This document shows positions 22,852-33,513 of a stretch of DNA of 64,000 bases, in pieces. The first letter of the stretch is position 1. The number at the start of each line of letters is the position of its first letter. The position numbers were made by a program, and so were the translations under genes. Source of the stretch: Acanthopleura granulata (Eukaryota > Mollusca > Polyplacophora > Chitonida > Chitonidae); the NCBI GenBank assembly GCA_016165875.1, contig JABBOT010000003.1, forward strand, positions 32,802,999 to 32,866,998. The letters are read 5' to 3'. The notes below the pieces were generated by a model. The model searched no databases. It saw only the letters and a program-made list of their open reading frames with translations, and had not been told where the DNA came from.

Positions 22852-23098
22852 ACATTCCGTAGCTCAGTCGGTCAGCGCGCTATCGCAGCACAATGCGATC
22901 GCTGTGAGTTCCAAGTCCAGCTGATGCTGGCTTCCTCTCCTGCCGTAGGTGCGGATGGTCGTGGGTTTCCCTTGGCTCTGCACGGTTTCCTCCCACCATA
23001 ATGCTGGCCGCCGTTGCATAATTGAAATATTTTTGAGCACGGCGTAAAAAACCATTCAAATTCATAAACACATAAATACATAAATAAATAAATAAATA
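22852..23098 (+). repeat. Complete tRNA-derived SINE (reference copy)
   Basis: The head CCGTAGCTCAGTCGGTCAGC resembles a tRNA A box and GTGAGTTCCAAGTCCAGC a B box, so transcription by RNA polymerase III is expected. The body follows (GTGCGGATGGTCGTGGG, TTTCCTCCCACCATAATGC, ATTTTTGAGCACGGCG), then a tail of AAATAAATAAAT. The body can be traced in at least ten other sites in this window. It is mobilised by a partner LINE; which one is not known. Confidence 0.85.
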
Positions 23099-23539
23099 TA
23101 ATCTTACCTACAGCTGTCCCGATGACACCAGATGTTATTTTGTCGAATTCACGACCGCTGCCTTTTCCATCGCGCTGACAACCAGATACAAAAGATCAAG
23201 CGATGGTGTTATCTAAAAGCAAGTTTACAAAGAATAAAATAAAATATGAGACTGATCTACTGGGAGAACATTTTGCATATTTAAGCACTAACGTTGCGGT
23301 GATAGCCTATCACCTTCAACAGAGTAAATGTTTCTCGTGAGGAACTGACTATATATACACACCCGGCCTGCTTTACAGGGCGCCTTACAGCCTTCAAGAA
23401 TACAAATGGTTATTCATATGAACTAGAACAATTCAGCGAAACAATATAGAATCCTGCATGAAGGCTGGTAGAATACCTTCAGGTTAAAATTTTTTTTCAA
23501 ATCCACAAAGATTTCTAGGCAAGAAGAAAGGTTTAATGA

Positions 23540-23635
23540 AAAATAAATATATAAATAAATAAATAATTACATAGATAAATGAATAAATAATCAAATATAT
23601 AAATGAATACTAATTAAATAGATAAATAAATAAAT
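23540..23635 (+). repeat. AAATAAAT-type simple repeat
   Basis: Imperfect repeats of AAATAAAT, ATAAATGA and AAATAGAT, perhaps the expanded tail of an eroded SINE. Confidence 0.7.
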
Positions 23636-23744
23636 ATGCGTAACTCAGGTACCAGCGGAAGACTCCGTTATATGAAACCGTATAGGTATGGTACATATGT
23701 GGCCCAATCTGCTTAAACACACCTGCCTCAAATTAAATTTTTTT

Positions 23745-24065
23745 TCTAAGGCCGCGTCCCAAGTGTGGGATAGGTTATATCCCCGTTACGATTGAGTGTA
23801 GTGTTATGAACACGTTCTAAAATAGCCTCTTTGGACCCTTGTTCAAATCACCCAGGCTCTCTGCTAAGAATTTTGACATTTTCATTGGAGAAGCTATGGT
23901 CCGAATTACATAGTGTTGGAACATTGCGGAGTCATTGCCGTTAGATGAAGGCTTTGTGCTGGTTCATTCTTCTGCCTAATGGCTGTTGAGTTTCTCCTAT
24001 GTAGGACTCATTGCAAGATGGACCATCGCATACAATTCCATACACTAAATCACTCTCTTTTTTTT
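23745..24065 (-). pseudogene. Penelope-like element relic, GIY-YIG endonuclease domain
   Basis: Reading the minus strand from about 24050 gives LVYGIVCDGPSCNESYIGET, then QQPLGRRMNQHK. After a broken stretch it gives NHSFSNENVKILSREPG, a TGA, then FEQGSKEAILERVHNTTLNR and NGDITYPTLGTR. The order (Y-G-I ... Y-I-G-E-T ... R-R ... K-E-A-I ... L-N-R-N-G) is that of the GIY-YIG nuclease at the C terminus of Penelope-like retroelements. The TGA stands where Trp is usual, and two more stops lie in the middle, so it is dead. The reverse transcriptase that should precede it (higher coordinates) was not recognised. Confidence 0.65.
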
Positions 24066-24859
24066 CAGCAGAAGCATGGTTACGATACAGACCTACATGT
24101 ACAGAGGCCGCTTAATTAAGCCAACGACTGCGTGCATTTACAGAATGCGTAATTTCATTTCGTAAACCTCCGCAAATATAATAATGCATATCCAGAGTCT
24201 CAAAAATCATTTCCTACTTAACAGAACAGTTTGCAATTCATCCTTATTTACATCACTGCTGTAAAACCTATTAAATGGAGATTCTTGATCAATTATCTCC
24301 TCCAACAATGTCACAAACTGATAGACCTTGAACTTTTGTCCACACCAGATTCTTTCATGACACATTTTAACCAGTTTGATGATGTACTGGTAACATTCGC
24401 TTACAGGCTTTTATAAAACTTAATATTAGCAATTGTATTTTTCTGTTTCTCTCTAATTTGAAATTCAGCTGTTAAATCTAACAATAGCTATATTTGTGCA
24501 CACATTAAGGATTATAAGTATATACACACCAAATTCCACATGTAATCGAAATAATGGCATGGGGATGCCATACTTTGACCCACGTTATTGTCAGTTGTTG
24601 TGAACTCCGTCTTTTAAATATTGCGTTATATACATTTTATTATTGTTTTTTCACTGGTCGATGTCTGACTACAGCCCTGTAGATTCTTCAAGCATATTTA
24701 GATATGGGCTTTGCGCTATTGCAAACAGACCGTACTTTCTTGAAACAATTCCCTCTGTTGTCAACATGTTTCTTCAAACGTCCACTTGAGAGGGTTTGCT
24801 GCTGTTTTTTTTTTGATATACGCTTTCACGCCATTCGATAATTGTCATTTTGTAATCCT

Positions 24860-24960
24860 TTTTGCTGTACCTTGCATTTTTTGAGATTGTTTCGCCACTT
24901 TCTAATTTTTCCTGAGACGTTCTTTTGGAACTTGTGTCACTCATTCATCCCAATTTACAC
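24860..24960 (+). repeat. Dispersed repeat shared with 4655..4800
   Basis: Contains GAGATTGTTTCGCCACTTTC, CTGAGACGTTCTTTTGGAAC and TTGTGTCACTCATTC, in the same order as the copy at 4.7 kb. It lies about 400 bases left of the repeat at 25365. Confidence 0.45.
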
Positions 24961-25364
24961 TGGAAGTGACTTAGTCCAACTATCTACTGATTCTCCACCA
25001 GACAGATCTTATGTGGACTTGTACCTCTGCAAGGACGACAATGGTTTGAGTCACGTCGACTTTACAACAGAGGGATAGTTTTGATTTTGATATTGTGAAT
25101 TATTCCTGCTTGGATTGTCCTGCATACGGCGTAAACATATCTCGCCTAGTACATGTAGCATTTATTAGATCATGTGTGCTATGTAATGAATTCATTCAAC
25201 GTTACAAGATACTACTATGAAAACTAGTGTTTCAAGAATATTCAATCAAACATCTTCACCCTTAGTTTCTTAACTTTGGCAATGAGTACGCCTTTCTTCT
25301 TGGCAAATGCGGACGGAATGTTCAGAATCCCTGGGACCCTGTTTTATAATTGTGCCTAATTCCG

Positions 25365-25790
25365 TTTAACCCGGTTCTAGGGGCCGTATGTGCATCCTGT
25401 TGAGTGTGATAGCCACTTTGGATATATACACAATTGCAGTGAAAGCGCAACTGAGATATATGGTTGATTATCGACACCATATATACTAAAATTGTACGCT
25501 GTTTGGATATTGATTTTATTCATCCGGCTATAAAACATTCATTACGTCCTTTCGTCATTACTGAAAACTGTTCACTGCTTCTCTTTGTATGAATCCGTCC
25601 TAATTTTATTTTTATGTCTTTCCCTAGTTCTTTTTCCTTGTTTTTTTTTATTTTTCGTTTTTGGAAACTGGTCTTACGATTATTGAACCGGAACGCACAT
25701 TTTGGTTGACAGCTGGTATACGAATGTCGGTTTCCACACCTAAAATCATCTGTTATTTTTATTATGTTTATTTTATTTATCTTCATCTAT
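25365..25790 (+). repeat. Uninterrupted copy of a ~420-bp repeat (empty-site counterpart of 57.4/61.9 kb)
   Basis: Words shared in order with 57400..57634 are GGGGCCGTATGT, GTGTGATAGCCAC, CATATATACTAAAATTGTAC, TGATTTTATTCATCC and ACGTCCTTTCGTCATTA. The continuation TTTTTGGAAACTGGTCTTAC, GATTATTGAACCGGAACGCA and GGTATACGAATGTCGGTTTC matches 61867..61955. Here the two halves are adjacent. There they are separated by a 4.2-kb element. No terminal inverted repeats were found in this repeat itself. Confidence 0.75.
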
Positions 25791-26865
25791 TGTGCATCCT
25801 GTTGCAGAAATTCAACTACCAATCGTGACCCATTTTGCCTGTCTTCGCGTTTACGTCGAGAATGGTCGAATGTGGACCTGCGTGTATTGAGTGTTCATCT
25901 CCCCCCCAAATGGGCATGGTCTTATTTTCAAATCTAAATAAAATATTTTCATTACAAATGAAAAGACATGGCCAAATCAGAGAAGCAGGATAAATATTGA
26001 CCTTTTTCATGTTTTTCATTTTGATAAAATTCCTGATGTAATATCATTATTATTCAAGATTGCTACCCCCAGAGAGCCTTTGTTCGAAGATCTCAAACAT
26101 TTTGTGTACAAAGTTCTCTGCGAGTGACAAACATAGATTTCAGAGAAAAGCAGGCCATAGCATTATTCAATGCATATTATTCAATGCATATCAAAGTAGA
26201 CACATTTAGTTTTCTGTCAACTGGATACGTGAAAAGTGCGATATTTCACAACTTTGTAAATATCTAGGCGGTTTCTGCCTGGTTCCCTCCATACGGCTAC
26301 CAGGCCTGGTTACCGACATACGGATACCAGGCTTGGTTGCCGACATACGGAAACCAGCCGTATGACGTAGCAAAATGCCCACAGAATACATTAGAGGTCA
26401 AAGTACCGACGTAGAAATAGATCAGCCTCTAAGTGTAGAGTGATTCAAGTACACAACGACATTACAAATGAATGCCATAAAGAGCGATAATACTTTAGTT
26501 TAGTTTAGCTTAGTTTAGTCTATTACTTTCTAACTGTATTTTATAGCCCCATTGCCTTGCGACAACACTTTACGTGTTGATACTGATAACCACCGTTATC
26601 AGTGCGCTTCATTGAATTAAATGACTACAGCACAAAGAGTAAAAAGAGAACAGCGACGACAATGTGATAGTTGACTAATGGTCACACTTTACTGGTGAAA
26701 TCTGGCCTCCTGTCAACTTTCCTCAGTTAGGGTTTCATTCTAACTGTTCGTGTAAGTATTTTGTAACAGGTAACAACTTGTACACCACTTACATGTAGCA
26801 TCATGGTTTAATACGCAGAATTAGATGAATAAAACTACAGTGATGTTAAATGCAGTATACTAGAC

Positions 26866-27075
26866 GTCGATAGTCTAGAAATGCTCAAAATGATGTGTTT
26901 GATGTGTCTAGTCATTCAACATATCCACACAAAAACATGAAAACAATGCAAAGGGACCAGACACAGGAGACGCTTAGTCCACCATCACAATCCCGGTATA
27001 TGCAGGAATATGGAATTAAACCCATCATAAAATCAAAACATTTCAGTGCATTTTATTTGGTGAAAAAATTTTAAA
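26866..27075 (+). pseudogene. Duplicate of part of the THAP-gene exon at 29.6 kb
   Basis: The segment reads SRNAQNDVFDVSSHSTYPHK, then MKTMQRDQTQETLSPPSQSR and YMQEYGIKPI. Its DNA is nearly the same as 29596..29733 (CTAGAAATGCTCAAAATGA, GGGACCAGACACAGGA, CATCACAATCCCGGTATATG), but this copy keeps the reading frame where the other one has lost it. After GIKPI the similarity ends. It is therefore a partial exon duplication upstream of the THAP first exon, or a fragment of a second copy of the gene. Confidence 0.6.
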
Positions 27076-27688
27076 ACTCTGTGAAAGTATACAGTTTTTA
27101 ATCATCTTTTACTCACAATAACTTCCTTTTTGTGCAGTCCTTCCCTTTAAGCAAAAGGTTTCAGAAGCTTTATGAAACCAGGCTCAGGTCTTAATCACTG
27201 AGAAACTATAATAACATTTTTCCTCGTAACTTGTGCAACATTATGAGCACAATGTTTCACCCCCATTTATTCTAAGAAATAAGCACAGTCGTCCCTTTTT
27301 TCTAACCCTTCTTAGTCACTTCATGAAACAAATTGAACTGTATTACGTCTAAACCTTGTCAGAGCCTTGTCAAAAACATTGTGAGGAAGAATCGAATATT
27401 GATTTTTTTTTTACATTAAAGGCCTCCCCAAATGCTGAAAAGCCTAAAAAAAATATGCAAATGTCACAACAAAGAATGAATTGAAAAGTGTTAATAAATT
27501 TTAGTATTTCGAGGCTTAAAGTCACAGCAAAGCCTGGGTATAATTCAGCTGTAGTTGTGACGTCATCGGAAGAAAGTTCACGCGCCTTGCATTGCGGTCG
27601 TCTGGGTGACATTTAAGACACAGGTAACTGCTCGAGTCAGAAAAGCGACTGGCTACCAGAGCATTGTAGCAACCACTTTTTTGCTGCA

Positions 27689-28212
27689 ATGCTTCGACAA
27701 TGCGTTGTGGGCGGATGCGGTAAGACGTCAGGGTATAGGATAAACCTGCATAATTGAAAGAAAGATGACGATACAGCGAAAGAGCGCGGGTGCGGTCGGG
27801 CCCATCCAAGTCACCTTTGCTTTGCTCCGCACATTTCGAACACTTGGACTTCGAGGCATTAGGTTCAGTTGCCTTGCAGTTTGGTCACGAGTCCCGGTTG
27901 AAAAGATTCGCTGTGCCCGAACTGAAAGCAGAGCGAACACTGAGTACACCCTCCAAACGCGAACTGGAAACGAGACTGACGAAAGGAGAAGATGCGATGG
28001 AGACCGGACGGGAGCGGGTAGCAGCGACCGGGTTGCTGGACCTGGCTGCCGGGTCCTTGGCGCGCTTTGACTTTGAGGTGACCTTGCCGGTGGTGCGCTG
28101 CAGGGAGAGGGGTCCAGATGTGGCAGAAATGTTAACAGTGACACCACCAGTGCCAGAATCGGGTGTGCAAGTTACAGCGAGAACGGCTGGCGAATGGCGA
28201 AATCGAGCTACG
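27689..28212 (+). pseudogene. THAP zinc-finger exon, broken
   Basis: The ATG at 27689 opens MLRQCVVGGCGKTSGYRI, giving the first two zinc ligands of a THAP finger (C-x4-C). LHN is followed by an in-frame TGA (27755), then KKDDDTAKER, where one base is missing (about 27787). The frame resumes as VRSGPSKSPLLCSAHF, with the second ligand pair C-x2-H, and FAVPELKA, which resembles the AVP motif that closes THAP domains. A basic, low-complexity region follows to the donor ACG|GTCAGT at 28212 in phase 0. Confidence 0.75.
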
Positions 28213-28323
28213 GTCAGTATCTGTCCATAGTGTAGTACCTGTCAGGCTAATTTGATTTGAAAAAAGAAATTTATTCGATTGGAAGAAAACTTCATCTGAT
28301 TGAAAACAAAAACAACCGCAAAA

Positions 28324-28338
28324 TCCCCCCCCCCCCCC
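28324..28338 (+). repeat. Poly-C run
   Basis: A run of about 14 C in the first intron of the THAP relic. Similar homopolymers occur at 33129 (C), 12157 (G) and 59328 (C then A). Confidence 0.7.
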
Positions 28339-28545
28339 GAATATCAAACACCCGAGTGTATTAAAACACATTAGGCGCACATGATGTACAGTGTTTGGTC
28401 ACAGTACTGTACTAGTAAGCAAATGCACATGTACCGATATATGCCTACATATGTGGTAACTGTAACATGGAGAGAAAAACGGCATTTATTATTTACATAA
28501 GCCCACAGACCACAATCATTAGCTTTTTTTGTTTAATGTTTTCAG

Positions 28546-28642
28546 GCACTAAAGGAGATTCATTTGTCAACTGAGTACAACAGCCCTTTAGCCAGAAATT
28601 GGAAAGAGAACTCGTGTCCCACATCAAAAAGAAGAACGAGAG
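28546..28642 (+). pseudogene. Second exon of the decayed THAP gene
   Basis: Acceptor GTTTAATGTTTTCAG, donor GAGAG|GTATGC, phase 0 to phase 1. It reads ALKEIHLSTEYNSPLARNW and KENSCPTSKRRTRG, with no lesion. Confidence 0.55.
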
Positions 28643-29529
28643 GTATGCATAATAACACAGATGCTGTAGGAAAACCCATTACTGGCTAATATCCGGTGTA
28701 ATTTCCCACAACAACTGCAAAATAGAAACTGAAATATAACCCCCAAAACAATAAATGAACGAATCGCTAATTTGAATAATGGTATATTTAATTTGTTAAC
28801 AACTGTTCTAAGTGCAATAACCAGAAATGAACATTTCATGGTTCACATTTAAAACATTATTTGCACCTACATTTAGATGCAGGAAAGTAGGTACCAAAAT
28901 TATTCACACACACAGTCGTACTGGTTTATTGCCACTTTGGATTTCTGTTCATAATGGTGTATGAACAGTTATAATAGCTGGTGAGACAACATCACCGAGT
29001 GCACTGGTGCATGCCATCTGCCCATATCTCGAACTGCTGAAAGTGAAGTTTTTGAAATAAAATTTCTTCATTAAAATTAATGAAATTTGATAAAATTTTC
29101 TTGAAATCAAATTAAGCCTCATACTGTAACTTTATCATGAGAAGCTTTAAGACAAGTAACGTGCGATATTCATTGTTTAGTTTTAGGGTTACTTTTTCCC
29201 TTAAAATTATTTAAAGTTGGTTCTTCGCATAAAATTTCATTTTATTATGAGATTTCTTTCTGTTGATTCCAGAAGTTTATATTACAAATTGCATAGATAG
29301 TTAGTAGTTTGTAGTAAGCCACCGTTAAATACATGCTCCATGGGCATACAAACCTGACCGACCCTACAAAAGAAAGTTTTTACTGGAATCTTAACAGAGG
29401 TACTTTCAAAATTTTTCTATGCATAATAATTTTTAAAAATTCTTTTATTTTTCCTTCGCCAAAGTAAAGAAGAATTTGCCGACTTACCCTATACATGTAA
29501 ATATGTGTCTTCTGTTATTTTTTTTTCAG

Positions 29530-29929
29530 TGACTCATTTACCCAATCTGGGTCTGTCTAAAATGGAAGATATTTTTTTTCTGTGAGAGAGAGCTGTCTAG
29601 AAATGCTCAAAATGACGTGTTGCCATCACATTCAACACATCTACACAAACAAAGCGAAGGGACCAGACACAGGACACGCTTAGTCCTCCATCACAATCCC
29701 GGTATATGCAGGAATACGGAATAAAACCCATCATGATGGAAGTGTTCAATAGGTGTCCACAATGCCATAATGCATAGCAACGGAGAGTGCAGGCCACTAT
29801 TGGAAGCTCTGTGTGTGTGGGAGAAGCCTGCTCTGTCTGCCGTTTTATGCGTTTGTGGAGGAGTCAGCCCGTGATAGGTGAACACACCAGAGGGGAACCT
29901 GAGAATATCAGTCGCAATTCTGTTTTCAG
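29530..29929 (+). pseudogene. Zinc-knuckle-like exon of the decayed THAP gene
   Basis: After a diverged start (VTHLPNLGLSKMEDIFF) and the segment duplicated at 26.9 kb, it reads IKPIMMEVFNRCPQCHNA, a TAG at 29775, VQATIGSSVCVGEACSVC and MRLWRSQP. After a further shift it gives PEGNLRISVAILFSG, ending at TCAG|GTGATAG. The paired C-x2-C motifs and W-x-S-Q-P are the features I associate with this protein family. Confidence 0.6.
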
Positions 29930-30629
29930 GTGATAGAACGCAAAGGTGATAGAACGCATAAAATCTGTTGGAGGGTCCTTATATGCAGGTGACGGCAGAG
30001 CAGAGAGCTAGATCATAGTGCAAAATTTGAGACATATACCTGTTGGCTACAGATGTGAACAAATTGGCACACTTTGAACTTTCTACAGTAAGTACACAAA
30101 ACCGTTTACCACGATACTTCAAAAACAGTTTAAATGGTAGAGTTGGTTAAGATGATAGTATGTCAATGCCCAAGGCTATGCCACCTATTTGCATCGTGGT
30201 TTTGTCCTGAGCATGGCATAAAGTTTTCAGTTTCCTCCCAGGCAATATGTATTTCCTGGATCTTGGAGGCAACAAATGGACCACAATGCTTGTAATATAG
30301 CTTAGATCTGCCATACTTTCAGTGAGGCAACTAACCGGCCACCAGTGAGTCTCTGAAAATATTAACACTGGTTAAAACTTACAATCTTACTGACATAATC
30401 TGAAGTTTGCCATTACACATGTACAAGAACACTCAAACAATCAGTAAATGTTTAAAATATACACTTGTATTACATTAACATAAGATCAGCTACCGTTATT
30501 GATTATTCCAAGGAAATTTTATTGTAATATACAAGATTGACATTGACTTCACACACAAAACATCCTAGTACTGTCCTCTAAGAGAGTGATTTAGAGTATT
30601 ATCTCTAGAACTCATAATTAATTTTCTAG

Positions 30630-30803
30630 TTGTTTCTAATGCGATGGACAAATAAGATCTTGTGAGAGCGATTGGGCACCTAGAGAAGGCTGGTTTGACA
30701 ATTAGAGGCCTGACGACTTATCGTCATGTCTCAATCAGAAAATACCCCAGAGACAACAAAAACGACCTAAGACATTCCCCTGATATCTGACACGCCATCA
30801 AAG
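30630..30803 (+). pseudogene. Exon with RHVSIRKY segment of the decayed THAP gene
   Basis: Acceptor TTAATTTTCTAG, donor AAAG|GTTAGT, phase 1 at both ends. It reads VVSNAMDK, TAA (30653), DLVRAIGHLEKAGLTIRGLT, TYRHVSIRKYPRDN, RHSPDI, TGA (30788) and HAIK. In intact relatives as I recall them the segment is T-D-R-H and D-I-W-H. Here the Asp is Tyr and the Trp codon is TGA. Confidence 0.6.
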
Positions 30804-31219
30804 GTTAGTCCAAAGAAAACTTTAATCAGTTGAGCCCTCACCACTGACCAGGTTCTTGAATTTATATTATTTTCAAAATCTTGCATGACGGTTTATCACA
30901 TTTTCCCTCCATCTGTCAAAAATTTTGTACACAGGATACTGATAAGTGAATTTAGGTGGATTGTATTCTTGGTTTTTCAATTTGAATAACAGGTTAATAT
31001 AGAATAATAGAAAAGCATGCTTTCACTTTATATCAGACTACAAACAGGCAGGGTGCAGTTTTGATTTTTGAATTATGTTGAGTTTCATATTCTGGTTAAG
31101 TAGTTTAAGTTATTACTAAACTATGGTGGACAAAAATGACTGTGATTTTACTGTTTACTGTTCCTCTACTAGTACATGTATATATAAATATATATAAGTG
31201 TATTTGTGAAACATTACAG

Positions 31220-31480
31220 GAGTTGGAAAAAACATTGACAAACTTTTCTAGTAGAAAAAAAATTTACACACCTGAAAGATTGGAAAAAAGTCCATCTGCA
31301 ACCACGTGTATTGGTGTGCTGCTTCTAAACCCTCCTCCAACCCTGTTGTTATGGCTGCTAAGTGGACTTCTTTGGCCAACCACATACAACACATCCACAG
31401 ACACAAGGATCCACACTTCCCAGAATGCCTGCATGGGCCATTGATTGAAGAAGAAGGTACAAAGAAATGGCTTAAGCCAC
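31220..31480 (+). pseudogene. Exon with CNHVYWCAAS and DPHFPECLHG of the decayed THAP gene
   Basis: Acceptor ACATTACAG, donor CCAC|GTATGT, phase 1 at both ends. GVGKNIDKLF is followed by TAG TAG (31249-31254) and a TGA (31273). Then a long clean run follows: KKSICNHVYWCAASKPSS, MAAKWTSLANHIQHIHRHKD, PHFPECLHGP and KKWLKP. The second half has no lesion. Confidence 0.65.
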
Positions 31481-31997
31481 GTATGTAACCTAGTATGATT
31501 GCGTTGTTTTTAGTTCACTATATTTGCAGTATCCTCAGATAAGTGAACTCGAATAACTGTTTAAAATATTCAGTGTAAAAAGTTCTCAAAGGTTCTGCTC
31601 TGATCAACATGTTGGCTTCAGGCAAGATACATGAAACTAACCACTGAAGTTTAAAATGGGTACTCCCAATCAGCCTTGAGACAACACATACTTTAGCACA
31701 ATAATGTCAAACCCTGGAATTCACTTCTCAATTTTGCTGCTGCAGGTATGAAGACAGATTAGAAAGAGTTTGAATGCAGTGATGGAGTGGTAGGAGTAAA
31801 TTGTTATTTCATTTTTTAAATGTTTTATCAGTACTGGAAGGGAACGGATCTTGTTTGCAAATAATCCTGGACCCAAGGGTGTAACATCAATTGAATGCTT
31901 GAAGACTAAACTGATTAAACAATACAGAAAGCCTTTATTAACTTTGTGTTTTAAAAGTAAGACTGCTCAAGTAATGCAGCACTGTTGTTTTATTCAG

Positions 31998-32170
31998 ATA
32001 GAGAGGCGACTAAGAAACTTAAGAAAGTTTTGACTAACAGCACAGTTGCTGGAAGATGTAAGAATGTTGTCCACTGGACAAGAGACTTCCAGCTTGGAGG
32101 ATTTTCATGCAGTGATCAATCACTTTGCGCCAAAGTTGACGAGCTTCTCTTACCAAGGAATGGCAATCAG
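31998..32170 (+). pseudogene. Exon with HAVINHFAPK of the decayed THAP gene
   Basis: Acceptor TGTTTTATTCAG, donor ATCAG|GTTTGTA. REATKKLKKVLTNS is followed by one extra base (about 32042). The next frame then reads QLLEDVRMLSTGQETSSLED and FHAVINHFAPKLTSFSYQGM. The small exons at 32270-32333 (LSWKYGHAEND...) and 32415-32552 (QQAKTRDGKLRYIVVCLKYK, then KEVLTSCTF, with another shift at its start) follow in phase. Confidence 0.6.
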
Positions 32171-32779
32171 GTTTGTATGGAAATATTTATTCACACTGTG
32201 CTTTAGAATGGAAATTGTAACAAAACCGAAGAGTTGCCACTTTACTCGTCTTTTCTTTCGTGCCCTCAGACTAAGTTGGAAATATGGTCATGCTGAGAAT
32301 GATACAAAGCTTACAGAGTTCACTTCAAAGAAGGTGTGGTGGATTTGGGATCTATTTAAGCTGTATGTACTATGAAATTGATTCAACTGGAACTTTCTTT
32401 TGCACTCTTTGTAGGCTAATGTTGACTGCTCGGGAAGGCTTCCCGCCAACAAGCCAAGACAAGGGATGGGAAACTCCGGTATATTGTGGTCTGTCTTAAA
32501 TATAAATATAGGATTCCCACAATCAAGGAGGTACTGACATCTTGCACTTTTGGTAGGTTCCCTCTCCCCCATAAAAATCATAAGATACTCAATTCTTTTT
32601 CTCACAGCTCTTCATGCCTTCAGCTACAGTAACACGAAAACACGCCTGTGAATGTCCAGCTCAGTAGGTTTCCTACTTTTCTGTAAATATTATTACAATA
32701 AAACCTGACATGGCCAAATAAGCAATAATATTGGTACAAGTGGGTGTGCTTTACACAGATGCTTCAAACCTTGCGGGTT

Positions 32780-32870
32780 CGTGTTTTAGCTCATTGGGTA
32801 CTGGGCGCAATTCATAACCGTAAGAAACAGTACAAGGTGCGAGTTCAATCCTGCCTTTGTACTGGAAATT
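32780..32870 (+). repeat. tRNA-like SINE head fragment
   Basis: TTTTAGCTCATTGGGTACTG resembles an A box and GTGCGAGTTCAATCCTGCC a B box. It lies next to, but opposite in orientation to, the SINE body at 32915..33080. Confidence 0.5.
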
Positions 32871-32914
32871 TGTCATGTGCCCTTCTCTCATTGTTCATGA
32901 GGGGCCTTAGTCTT

Positions 32915-33080
32915 TTACTTGATTGGTGTTGTACACCGTAATATTTCGCTTATATGATGGCGCCTAGCATTATAGTGGAAGACTTTCCCACGTACGTCAG
33001 GAGAGGAAGCCAGAAGGAGCTGAACTTGAACTCACAGCGACCGCAGTGGTAGGCGGCTCCTTTGTCACTGTGCGGGCATT
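32915..33080 (-). repeat. SINE copy, minus orientation
   Basis: CTTGATTGGTGTTGTACACC, AATATTTCGCTTATATGATG, GGAGAGGAAGCCAGAAGGAG and GAACTCACAGCGACCGCAGT match the body. It sits in the last intron of the THAP relic. Confidence 0.7.
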
Positions 33081-33397
33081 AGCTGAAGGTTACTTGGCTG
33101 CCATAAAAATGGCATGCAAGGCTGTAGCCCCCCCCCCCCTCCCTTGGGAAAGCTCATCAGTAGCTTGCCAAAGGTTAATGGTTTTACTCCGTGCACTCCA
33201 GCTTCCTCTACCCATGAAATTGGCTGACTGACTGAAAAATTCAAATGTAATGAATTAGTGTGTTTCAATCTAAGCAAGTATTATTGATTGCATGCATTGG
33301 TCCTTCAGGTCTAGTGCAGCTAATTTGGAAGCCAGCTTTCATTTTGATTCTTGATCGGGTTGAAATGAATATTTGTACCTCAATTTTGTTATTTCAG

Positions 33398-33513
33398 GCT
33401 TTGTGGCAGCATTGATGCAGAACGTTATGCAGGGAGCAGTAAAGAAGGAGACGAAGAAAACAACTGATCCTGACCCATCGTTCATGAGCTGTATGTTCCA
33501 GAAGCCTGTTTAG
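33398..33513 (+). pseudogene. Terminal exon of the decayed THAP gene
   Basis: Acceptor TTTGTTATTTCAG, phase 1. The split codon joins CTF|G from 32552, and the exon reads FVAALMQNVMQGAVKKETKK, TTDPDPSFMSCMFQKPV and then TAG at 33511. It has no lesion. No AATAAA was noticed close behind. Confidence 0.6.

Larger units (their letters stand above)
27689..33513 (+). pseudogene. Decayed THAP-domain gene, nine exons (span)
   Basis: Nine plus-strand exons keep GT-AG sites and agreeing phases: 27689-28212, 28546-28642, 29530-29929, 30630-30803, 31220-31480, 31998-32170, 32270-32333, 32415-32552 and 33398-33513. The N terminus is a THAP zinc finger (DNA binding, C2CH). Later exons read like a widespread uncharacterised THAP-associated protein of aquatic animals: CPQCHN...LWRSQP, RHVSIRKY...HAIK, CNHVYWCAAS, DPHFPECLHG, and HAVINHFAPK followed by LTSFSYQGMA. 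I know that pattern only as anonymous, possibly transposon-derived proteins. At least seven stops and several frameshifts break the frame (27755, ~27787, 29775, 30653, 30788, 31249, 31252, 31273, ~32042, 32.43 kb), so it is a pseudogene with its introns kept, not a retrocopy. Confidence 0.75.

Noticed and set aside
22858..22930. tRNA gene
   Set aside because: The A and B boxes belong to the head of a complete SINE; the cloverleaf is not intact.
27522..28380. Minus-strand frames opposite the THAP first exon
   Set aside because: Shadows of the THAP exon, which explains the sequence better through its zinc ligands on the plus strand.
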